Assembly (NCBI GenBank): GCA_037718865.1
Contig: JBBJMP010000020.1
Coordinates: 1 to 64,000 of the forward strand
Direction of reading: 5' to 3'
Source: JADCRZ01 sp037718865
Lineage (GTDB): Bacteria > Bacteroidota > Bacteroidia > Chitinophagales > Chitinophagaceae
Length of the DNA stretch: 64,000 bases
Shown: in pieces, positions 9,051 through 17,400 of the stretch
Layout: every line of letters begins with the position of its first letter
How positions within the stretch are numbered: position 1 is the first letter of the stretch
Program-made: the position numbers and the translations under genes
Notes under the pieces: model-generated
What the model was told of the DNA's origin: nothing
The model's input: the letters and a program-made list of their open reading frames with translations, nothing else
Databases searched by the model: none

Positions 9051-10772
9051 TTAACATTATAACCCAGCGACAGGTTGTCCAGTCGGATGAACGAACCATC
9101 TTCGATCCAGCGCGAAGAATAGATAGCCGGCTGCCCGTATGCGATACCATCATCCAATGCATCTGCCAGCACATTTTGTCCGGGCAGCAAACTGATCCTT
9201 TGCTGGTCAAGTGCCGTATTGTTGAAAACATCATTACCCTGAACGCCCCTGAGCAGGAATGAAAGGTCGAAACTTTTGTAGTTAAAACTGTTTGTAAGGC
9301 CAAATGTAAAATCAGGCTGGGTGTTACCAATGATGGTAACATCATCCGTAGCTGAAAAACGGCCGTCTTTACTGATGTCTTCAAATTGTTCCAACCCGTT
9401 TTTTAATTCGTAGACCTGAGGCCATAGAATGTGCCCAGTGGTTGTCCCGGGATGATGGCCTGGCTGTTAACTCCTGAAAGTCCGAACCCTGAAACCAGGT
9501 AGTTACGCAAAATTTTAGTGCTCCACTTTTCGTTCGACAAGCTGACAACTTCATTACGGTTAGCGCTGATGTTGAAATCAACTTTCCATCCGAAATCCTT
9601 TTGCTCTATCAGCCTGCTTCCCAGGGCAAGTTCGATTCCCTTATTCTCTACTTCCCCCACATTCGCCACCTGCGTAGACACAACGGAGGTGAAGGAATGG
9701 TGAAACTTAACAGCAGGTCTTTCGTATTCTTTTTATACACGTCGAGTGATCCGTAGATACGGTTATTCATCAACTGGAAGTCGGTTCCGATGTTGAACTG
9801 CGAAGTCTCTTCCCATTTGATATCGGGATTGGCATATCTTTCAGGGGCGACTACCGTTATGGCGCTTCCCCCAATGATGTATGCGTTAGAAGTGGCGCCC
9901 AGCGTGGGCTGAGAAAGAAGGTTGCCGATTTCCTGATTGGCCGTTATGCCATAGCTGACCCTTAATTTTAAGTCATCCACTAATCCGCCTTTTGGAAAAA
10001 AGCTTTCATTGGAAACCCTCCATGCCAATGAACCGGAAGGAAATGTTCCCCATTTATTTTCCGCGCCGAACCGGCTTGAGCCGTCGCGCCTGACCGTCAA
10101 TGTCATCAGGTACCTGTCAAGGAGGCTATAATTTATGCGTCCATAAAATGAGATCAGCTTGCTCAATTCCCGATAAGACGAGATCACATCGCGCTGACTG
10201 GCCGCACCGATATTGAAGTACCTAAATTCATCGGATATAAAATTGGAAACCCTATTCCTGAAGCCTTCATCCGTAAAACCCCGGTAAGAGTAGCCGGCAA
10301 CCGCATTGATGCGATTTGCACCATTGATCTCCTTATTGAAAAGAAGGGTTGTTTCCAGTAGTTTGCTCCAGTGTTTGGAAGATTGCAGGTTGGCTAAACC
10401 TCCCAGGCCCTGACCAAGCGGGTTACCCCGGGGAACATAGGCTTTTCCATCAATTTCTTCAAAAGTGTAACCAAGATTTACATTAACACTGAGCGGGCCG
10501 AATATGGAGTAGGTGGCAGAAAGGTTTCCGAGTTTCCGGCGGGTGGTACGGAAGTCCTCAATTTGTTCAGCATAGGAAACAGGGTTGATGATGAATTGGT
10601 TGATCTGTGCAAATCTTCCTGAAGAATCGTAGACAGGGAAGGTCGGGTTGAACCGCAAAGCATCTTTCAGGATGCTTCCACCTTCGCCGGAAAGTTCGCT
10701 GGAAACCGGGGCGTTGTCTTCTTCCACCTGGGCCCCGCTCAGGTTCAGATCTACAGCAAGATTTTTTATCAA
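9045..10772 (-). pseudogene. SusC/RagA-type TonB-dependent receptor, truncated and frameshifted
   Basis: Three consecutive frames together encode the beta-barrel part of a SusC-like outer-membrane receptor. Segment A (10772 to about 9695) has NPVSYAEQIEDFRTT, RINYSLLDRYLMTLTVRRDG, SSRFGAENKWGTFPSGSLAWRVS and KLRVSYGITANQEIGN. Segment B (about 9695-9415) has VANVGEVENKGIELALG. Segment C (about 9420-9050) has GNTQPDFTFGLTNSFNYKSFDLSFLLRGVQGNDVFN and IRLDNLSLGYNV. Single-base shifts lie near 9695 and 9415. The signal peptide, carboxypeptidase-like domain and plug are missing at the 5' end, and the last strand is lost at the fusion near 9050. A dead remnant of a polysaccharide-utilisation locus. 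Confidence 0.88.
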
Positions 10773-10825
10773 ACACTAAATTCAGTTAAATAATTTATTA
10801 AACTAACCTGTACTATCTGTAATCA

Positions 10826-10945
10826 TGTGCGGATGTGCAAGGTGCGGATGTGCGGATAAAATAAAATAATTAATTTTATTAATCAGCAAAGTCAGCTTAA
10901 ATGACCAGTTGATGAATATGAATACAATTGCACATCTGCACATTC
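10826..10945. repeat. TGTGC-type interspersed repeat, two facing copies
   Basis: 10826-10857 is built of TGTGCGGA / TGTGCAAG units; 10928-10945 carries the complementary form (tgcacatctgcacattc). The same 8-base motif recurs in at least five other gaps of this window. The second copy overlaps the start of the downstream reductase gene region. Confidence 0.7.
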
Positions 10946-10946
10946 T

Positions 10947-11882
10947 ATGATAAACACATTAATTAAGGACAGGAGGCAGTTTTTAAAAATGGGATTGCTT
11001 TATGCTTTGCAGGCCTCTGTCAGTTCCGTTTATCCTGGCATTGGAAGAACCGATATTTTAAAAAGGGCTATTCCTTCATCGAAGGAACTTCTGCCAACTA
11101 TCGGACTCGGAACCTGGCGGCAGTTTGATGTGAACCCCTCGGGCAGTGAAGGGATGGCCTTGAAAGACGTATTGAGCACTTTAATTAAACACTCACCTGG
11201 GTCGATGATCGATTCCTCTCCCATGTACGGTTACTCCGAATCTTGCATTGGTACGCTTGCCGAACAATTCAAACAGCGTCGTTCTTTCTTTTTTGCCAGT
11301 AAGGTTTGGATTTCGGGCAAATCAGCAGGCATTAGTCAGATAGATGATTCGTTTAAAAGATTCCGTACCCAACAAATGGATCTTATGCAGGTGCATAACC
11401 TGGTTGATGTTAAAACACAATTGAAAACCTTGTTTGACCTGAAGGATCAGGGTAAGGTCAGATATGTTGGTGTGACGCATTATTTGCCGGGAGCATATCC
11501 CGAGATCATACGTATCATGAAAAATGAAAAGATCGACTTTGTTCAATGCTGTTATAATATTCAGGTGCGGGATGCAGAAAAGGAATTGTTGCCGTTTGCC
11601 CGGGACAAAGGAATTGCAGTAATTATCAATCGCCCTTTTGAGGAAGGCCAGTTATTCAATGTTGTCAGCAACAAAAAACTCCCTGGATGGGCCAGGAATT
11701 ATGGCATTAGTTCCTGGGCACAGTATTTTCTAAAATTTATTCTTTCTCATTCAGCGGTTACCTGCATCATACCCGGCACTTCTGTGCCTGAACACCTGTT
11801 TGAAAACCTGCAGGCAGGCACAGGAATACTGCCGGATGAGCAGGTGAGGAAAAACATGATCGAGTACTTCAATAAAGATTAA
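10947..11882 (+). CDS. exported aldo/keto reductase family protein
   Basis: A 311-residue AKR-fold oxidoreductase. The N-terminus has a twin-arginine motif (DRRQFLKMG) followed by a hydrophobic stretch, so Tat export to the periplasm is likely. The catalytic pattern of the family is visible: Asp and Tyr in MIDSSPMYGYSE, Lys in FFASKVWISG, and His in DLMQVHNL. The later GKVRYVGVTHYLPG and TCIIPGTSVPEHL correspond to the cofactor-binding strands. The substrate is unknown. It stands alone between the SusC remnant and a convergent exporter gene. Confidence 0.85.
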   Translation: MINTLIKDRRQFLKMGLLYALQASVSSVYPGIGRTDILKRAIPSSKELLPTIGLGTWRQFDVNPSGSEGMALKDVLSTLIKHSPGSMIDSSPMYGYSESCIGTLAEQFKQRRSFFFASKVWISGKSAGISQIDDSFKRFRTQQMDLMQVHNLVDVKTQLKTLFDLKDQGKVRYVGVTHYLPGAYPEIIRIMKNEKIDFVQCCYNIQVRDAEKELLPFARDKGIAVIINRPFEEGQLFNVVSNKKLPGWARNYGISSWAQYFLKFILSHSAVTCIIPGTSVPEHLFENLQAGTGILPDEQVRKNMIEYFNKD

Positions 11883-11927
11883 GGGGCCATTGCCTTTAAC
11901 AAGATAGTTGTCTCAGACTTTCACTTT

Positions 11928-12929
11928 TTAACGAGCTGTTATTTGTTCCCTTGGCATTTTCAGGGAATGTGAGGGCTGTGGCAGAGATTCTGATGCCCCG
12001 TGTTCTTTCCGATATTTAACCAGGTTGATTAGAAGCACGCTTCCCAGAATTATTACAAGACCTGTTGTCTGATAAAAGGAAATTGACTCATTGGCAAACC
12101 AAACGCCCAACAGAACAGCCACGACGGGATTTACATAAGCATAGGTGCTGACCTGGGTAGCCGGACGAACCTGTAACAGCCACACATAAGCGCTGAAAGC
12201 TGCAATCGATCCGAAAAAGATTAAATAGAGTAACGAGAGCCACGACTCGGCCGGAATAGTGTTCCATTGGAGATGCTGTGCTTCTCCACGTACCAGGCTC
12301 ACCAGCGTAAATGCAAGTCCTGCAGCCATCATTTGCCAGGTGCTGTTGACCGGGGCAGAACCTGATCGGGATTTATATCCAGCGTATAAAGAGCCGCCCG
12401 CCCATGCTATAGCTCCGAATATTAACAGAACCAGTCCTGCCAGCTGCGATTGATCTTTGACCAGGGACGAAGCAGCGCTAAAGTTTTCAATAAACAGCAA
12501 GACCACTCCTGCAAAGCCAGTGACCAGTCCGGCAAGGGTTGCTTTGCTTTTAAAGTTTACAGACCACTTCGGCTTATCGAGCAACACAAACCAGATAGGT
12601 GAAGAAGATAATATAATAGCTACCATCGATGTGGGCAGAAATTGTTCTACCCATATCACTATCCCATTACCCACAAACAGCAATAGAATACCGCTTATAG
12701 CTGCGTGTTTAATATCTTCTTTAACAAAAACCTTATCTCCTTTCAGCAAGCACCAGCTCATTAATATCAGGCCGGCGGTGAGGAACCTGATTGCACCCAG
12801 CAGAAAAGGAGGAAAACCATTCACAGCTTTTTGGATAAACAGGTATGTTGAACCCCAAACAATATACACCGTGGCAAAAGCCAGGATGACCATTAGAGAG
12901 GAAACGGGTTTATTTTTTACCGGCGGCAT
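11928..12929 (-). CDS. EamA family (DMT superfamily) exporter
   Basis: A 333-residue inner-membrane protein with about ten hydrophobic segments arranged as two EamA repeats (for example TVYIVWGSTYLFIQKAV at the start of the first and the GGSLYAGYK region opening the second). It resembles the YedA/RhaT-like drug/metabolite exporters. Its ATG lies 20 bases inside the 3' end of the upstream Lrp-type regulator gene, so the two are almost certainly one operon. AsnC/Lrp regulators next to EamA exporters often control amino-acid efflux; that role here is an inference. Confidence 0.85.
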   Translation of the reverse strand: MPPVKNKPVSSLMVILAFATVYIVWGSTYLFIQKAVNGFPPFLLGAIRFLTAGLILMSWCLLKGDKVFVKEDIKHAAISGILLLFVGNGIVIWVEQFLPTSMVAIILSSSPIWFVLLDKPKWSVNFKSKATLAGLVTGFAGVVLLFIENFSAASSLVKDQSQLAGLVLLIFGAIAWAGGSLYAGYKSRSGSAPVNSTWQMMAAGLAFTLVSLVRGEAQHLQWNTIPAESWLSLLYLIFFGSIAAFSAYVWLLQVRPATQVSTYAYVNPVVAVLLGVWFANESISFYQTTGLVIILGSVLLINLVKYRKEHGASESLPQPSHSLKMPREQITAR

Positions 12930-13413
12930 AATCTTTAGGTTTTGGGACCACTAACTGCTGTTGTTCTTTTACGGTTTCTAATACGATAATCGTTCGGGTG
13001 GAAATTATATTCGGGATCTTGCTGAAGCTGTTGCGCATAAGATGCATTAAAGAAGCGGAATCGAAAGTACGGATCTTGATCAGATAACAGTCGTCCCCCG
13101 CCACGTGATGAACTTCCTGCACTTCCGGGACTTTGGCCAGTTCTTTTGCGGTTACATTGCATCCTACACCATCAGCAGCTTTCATGAATATAAAGGCCAG
13201 CAGCTTCTGCTGTAAAGGATCAGGGTTTAGTCGCACGGTATATTGAAGGATAACGTGCTTCTGTTCCAGCTTTTTTACCCGTTCCAAAACCGCAGATGGG
13301 GCCATATTTAACTCCCTCGCCAGTTCAGCGTTGGCTATCCGGGCGTTATCCTGCATCAGATGTAGAATGTGCAGGTCTATATTGTCCAAAATAACTTCTA
13401 CTCCGCTTATCAT
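12910..13413 (-). CDS. Lrp/AsnC family transcriptional regulator
   Basis: A 167-residue DNA-binding regulator. The N-terminal winged helix-turn-helix (LDNIDLHILHLMQDNARIAN, then ELARELNMAPSAVLERVKKLEQ) is followed by a RAM ligand-binding domain (LAFIFMKAA to EVQEVHHVAGDDCYLIKIRT). The family senses amino acids and usually represses its own gene and a neighbouring transporter. The 3' end overlaps the exporter start by 20 bases, which suggests translational coupling. A 28-base palindrome covers its start codon, a good place for autoregulation. The C-terminal tail (QQQLVVPKPKDYAAGKK) extends beyond the usual domain end. Confidence 0.9.
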   Translation of the reverse strand: MISGVEVILDNIDLHILHLMQDNARIANAELARELNMAPSAVLERVKKLEQKHVILQYTVRLNPDPLQQKLLAFIFMKAADGVGCNVTAKELAKVPEVQEVHHVAGDDCYLIKIRTFDSASLMHLMRNSFSKIPNIISTRTIIVLETVKEQQQLVVPKPKDYAAGKK

Positions 13414-13439
13414 TCTGCAAATGTAGTTAAATGCAGAAT
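13412..13439. promoter_or_regulatory. inverted-repeat operator candidate at the Lrp-type gene start
   Basis: attctgca (13412-13419) and tgcagaat (13432-13439) are perfect 8-base inverted repeats with a 12-base spacer. The left arm overlaps the start codon (13411-13413). On the minus strand the spacer contains TACATTTG (13418-13425), a full match to the -7 consensus, so a bound regulator would cover the promoter. Known Lrp-family sites are palindromic, which fits autorepression. Confidence 0.5.
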
Positions 13440-13533
13440 AACATTACATAATATGACTTGAGAAGTTGATAAAATTCTGTTTTAAATGAAATGATAGGAG
13501 GTTAAGCAGGTTGCCCATCTCTTTTCTTTCTCA

Positions 13534-14055
13534 TTATGCCTTTTTCTCATTATGCCGGAGAACGTTAACAGTTACCAGGAGTTGTCCCACGTGACGCATG
13601 GTATGTTCGGCTGCATGTACGAAAAGACCTAGAACATTGGAGGGAAGCTGTGCGCGGCCGACACTGCGGGGTTCGGGCAGGGTCTTTTCATCTGTTTGTT
13701 TCAGTTGATCCAGGGCCAGGTCTACCTGTTTAAAAAATCGCAGAGCCAGTTGTTTACTGCTTAGGTCGGGCTGTTGCTTTTCCATGGCAAGCGCAGTTAA
13801 CTGGTCCTTGGAAAGGGCTTCACCTTGTGCATAGGTAAACAGCCGGTCAATGACACCGGCAAGGTGCTGCAAGTGGAAGCCTGGTGATGCCATTCCCGCT
13901 GGTCCTTCCCATAAGCGATTTTCAGGAAAATCGCTTATTAAGAATTCTACTTCTTCACGAGCCTGTAATAAGGCATGGGCTACTGGCTGAAGAAGCATGG
14001 GAATATGCGGCACCGGCCCACGAAGCCAGACTTCGGCGATTTGAGGTGTGGGCAT
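13534..14055 (-). CDS. DinB family protein
   Basis: A 173-residue predicted four-helix-bundle protein of the DinB/YfiT superfamily. Histidines that could form the metal site are seen in GFHLQHLAGVIDRLFTYAQG (near residues 60-80) and in FVHAAEHTMRHVGQLLVTVNVL near the C-terminus. Superfamily members include thiol-dependent transferases and stress-induced metalloproteins; the specific substrate is unknown. The 3' end is followed by a short direct repeat (ctcattatgcc twice). Its only neighbours are the Lrp-exporter operon and the Rhs module. Confidence 0.78.
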   Translation of the reverse strand: MPTPQIAEVWLRGPVPHIPMLLQPVAHALLQAREEVEFLISDFPENRLWEGPAGMASPGFHLQHLAGVIDRLFTYAQGEALSKDQLTALAMEKQQPDLSSKQLALRFFKQVDLALDQLKQTDEKTLPEPRSVGRAQLPSNVLGLFVHAAEHTMRHVGQLLVTVNVLRHNEKKA

Positions 14056-14110
14056 AAATGAAGATGCGTGTTAATGGTTGTAAAGATACTGGAGGTGGTT
14101 GGTTATTGTG

Positions 14111-14153
14111 AGTAGGCGGCCTGGTCATGTGCGCGGCGTACTCGTGCCTCTTG
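14111..14153. repeat. REP-like repeat, copy flanking the Rhs module on the 3' side
   Basis: The sequence ending in gcggcgtactcgtgcctctt (14133-14152) recurs at 18973-18992 on the other side of the Rhs gene, and the preceding 20 bases are also similar (agtaggcggcctgg against agtatgccgcctgg). It has partial hairpin potential. See also 18945-18993. Confidence 0.7.
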
Positions 14154-14185
14154 TCAAGCTTGCCTGGCTCTCGCGCCAGGGTTGA

Positions 14186-14431
14186 TTACTGCTCATCTCT
14201 TATACTTTGTCGTGCCTTTAAAAGCATGGTTTGATAATCTTCTTTAAAAGTTTCTGAAACAACTTTTTCTAGTTCCGCTTCAAGATTAAATAAAATACGT
14301 TCCTCCGCTTGATCTTGAAACAGGGCTGAGTGTCCTTCTATATTAAAACTCTGCAACCACTCAAGCAATACAAGGGCTTCATCATTATTAAGTTTTATAG
14401 ACACATAATTGTTTTCATTAGTAGCATTCAT
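14186..14431 (-). CDS. candidate immunity protein for the colicin-D-like Rhs toxin
   Basis: An 81-residue acidic protein (16 acidic against 7 basic residues) starting at the ATG at 14431, only two bases after the Rhs stop codon, so translation is probably coupled. An in-frame upstream start at 14488 would lie inside the Rhs gene and is less likely. Motifs seen are DEALVLLEWLQSFN, QDQAEERILFNLEAELEK and a C-terminal LLKARQSIRDEQ. It resembles a widespread family of small acidic proteins of the form ALVL..L..F...DQAE...L, which I recall without a fixed function. Position directly after the toxin tip and a charge opposite to a tRNA-binding groove support an immunity role; this is inference. Confidence 0.65.
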   Translation of the reverse strand: MNATNENNYVSIKLNNDEALVLLEWLQSFNIEGHSALFQDQAEERILFNLEAELEKVVSETFKEDYQTMLLKARQSIRDEQ

Positions 14432-14433
14432 AT

Positions 14434-17400
14434 TTATAACCCTCCGTGTTGAAGAACGTTTTGTAATTGTGCAAGATTTAGTTTCCAACCGCTAATAAAC
14501 TGACTTGAGGGGCTGGATATAACATTAAGACCTGAACTTGGATTGATATAATGAATTACAGATTGACCCCTGTATACTCCATTAATAGCTTGTACTCCCG
14601 ATGAGTTAATATGCTGATTAATTGCAGAGCTAAACTTTGCAGCGTTCGCTTTGTTATAGTTACCTAAAACCCCAAAATCTCCAGCATGTTTAAACTTGGC
14701 TTGCAACTGCCTTGACGTATTAAGTAAAATACTACTGCTGCTACTAACCCTATTAACTGCTGCTTTGGTTAATACCTTACCACCGCTCTTTGCTATTGCA
14801 TTGATAACTCGTCCGCCAATCTTACCTACCAATCCACCTATTGGCCCTATGGGCACCAGGCCCCATGCAATCATTTCGGCCACCTCTGCCTGCTCTTCCC
14901 AGTATTCATCCTCAGCTTCTCGTATGTTGGTCGCAGCTTGAGACATTGCGTCGCTAAACTTGCCTCGAGCCTGATTGTTCAGTTTTTGCCTGTCAAGAAA
15001 TCTTTTTATCTGTTCATTACTATGACCGTTCCCTCTTTGTTTGTCTACCCAGGCTGCAACGAAACCATAACTTAAATTATTCCACGGATTACTCTTCTTT
15101 GCCGTAACCACTACTTCTTGTAAAACTTCAGGATTTTCCTTAGTTGAAAGCAGCCCGAAAGGATCATTGTATAAAATTGGATTGTTGTTCCCATAAACAT
15201 AAGGCGAGTAATTAAATAAGACATCTGCCAACTTATCTATCTGTCCGAACCTCCCCAGCTGCGGATCATACATCCTGTTGGTGGCATCATACCACTCCAA
15301 TCCGCTTCCATCACTAAACTCTTTGTTCTGTAATTCGTTGCCGCCATTAAAGCCTCTCCTATTCTCCACCCCTCCCGCCGCCTTACTACTTATCCCCTCC
15401 ATCGTCAGCCCGAAAGGATAGTAATGCGTTTCTTCAAGCAGCGGGCCCCTCACATGGGTGACCTGCAGATTGTCAAAGAGCACCTTGAGCTCACTTTCAT
15501 TGCTCACATAAATATACAAATATCCGTTCTTAGTTATTTTTACCGGGCTGCCGGTAAACCTGTCGTGGTTCCGGTAGCCCGTGTTGTCATAATCGTTGAC
15601 CCTCTCAAAGCCGCCGTCAACATAGTTCAGCTGCCCGTCAAAATGGATATAGTTCAGGTATGCCCTGGGAACAGCTGCCGGTGTCGACCGACGGGGATCA
15701 TGGATAAAAGCGTTCAGGGGACCTGCCACCGCACTGCCAGCCAGTATGTCCGCACCAGGGCCTCCCTTGACGGCTGCCCCTGCTGAACTTAAGAACCCGC
15801 TCAGCAGCTCCCCCAGGACCACCGCCCCGGTACTTCCCGCACCGGCCTGTTCCACCGGCGGCATGTACACAGACTCAGCCCTGATCATCACCTCATCGCC
15901 GGCCATCACCTTTAGCACCATGCCCAGGCCTGTCTTCTCTCCCGCAGCGTTCACAACCCGGTAGGCACGGTCCTGCAGACCGGGATGACGCTCCTTGACA
16001 TCGGCAGCAAGATCTTCTACCTGACCCTCTTTGATATCATACACCTGTTGCTCCCGGGCCAGGTTCGCCTTTTCCAGACCAGCAGCCGGATAACAGTCCA
16101 CTGCTTTTTGCTCCGTCAGCACCATCCTTATGTTGCCCAGGTGGTCCCTGATAAAATAGTCATACTCCAACCTGGCCCCTTGTGTGCTGCAGGAACCCCC
16201 GCCAGCCTTCTCAAAGCGTATCCTGCCTTCTTCATGGCTGATGAACTGCAGCTCATCATCCTGGTAGACCATCGCTCCCAGGTAAAGGGTCGTGGTTGTC
16301 TTCTGCGGGGTGACGGTCCTGTCCAGGGTTTCTTTGCTTAGCTTGTTGCCCAGGGCGTCATAGGTGTAGGTGATCCTTCCTTTTTCCCTTAGGACATCCT
16401 GCTGCAAGATGGTTATCTGCCCGGGCAGGTTCAGGTGGTTGTAGCTGATACGGCTGATCGCTTTGTTGCGGTCACCGGTAAGGTTGCCGTTATCATCATA
16501 GCTGTAGTCATCACTGCCATCATGGTTCCCATCCCTGAAGTCGCTGCCGCCACTGCCCAGCGCTGAGCCATCCTTGACCTCCCGGAGTTTATTGCTCAAG
16601 CCACCGAGCAGGTAACTATACTCCAGCTTGTCCAGCTCTGCTCCTGGGTTTGCTGCCCTCCACCCCTGCTGGCTCATCGCTTTGATATTGCCATTGGCGT
16701 CATAAGCCGTCGTGGGATCTATCCCGTCGCCCATCCTCATGCTGAAGTTCATGGTGGCACTGCCCCAGCTGCCATTAGCTTCCCTTTGCTGGTAGTCCCC
16801 TTTGAGCAGGCGGTTGGCCTCATCATAGGCAAAATCATATTGCCTCTTCACCCCGTCACCCCTGCTCTGCCAGACCGCCCGGCTGATGTTGCCATTGAAC
16901 TGCGGTTTGCCAGGGCCGCCGCCGGCTCCCGCGATCCCTTTGTCATAGCCCAGCTCCATCCCAAACCAGTGATGACTACTACTACCCTCCCTGAGGGAAT
17001 GGCTGTTGACACCCCGCAGCCAGCCGCGGATGTTGTAGCCATAACTTAGTTTCTCCAGGCCATCATCGCTATGGGAAGAATGGCCCAGGGTCTTATCGCT
17101 GAGGCGCCCCAGGGCGTCATAGCCGTTTCTGACGATGACCTGTCGGGGTTTGGTAACCGTCTCTCCCCCACGGGTGCTGATCACCGTCTTTGACAGGGTC
17201 GCTACCCTCCACAGCTCATCATAGGCCGTCTCGGTGATCACCGTATGCTCCTGGGGGTCAGTACCCCCTTTTTGTCCAACGGCGATCTGAAGCAGCACCA
17301 TGCCGCTATGGCTGTACTGGGTGGTGGTCACGTCCACACCACCGGAAAGGTTAGTGCTCCCAGCCTGTATCACCCTCCCCTTATCATCATAGTAAGTGAT

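Noticed and set aside
13500..13560. Short direct repeat (ctcattatgcc twice) at the end of the DinB gene as a possible att site
   Set aside because: Too short, adjacent copies only, and no integrase or mobile gene nearby.
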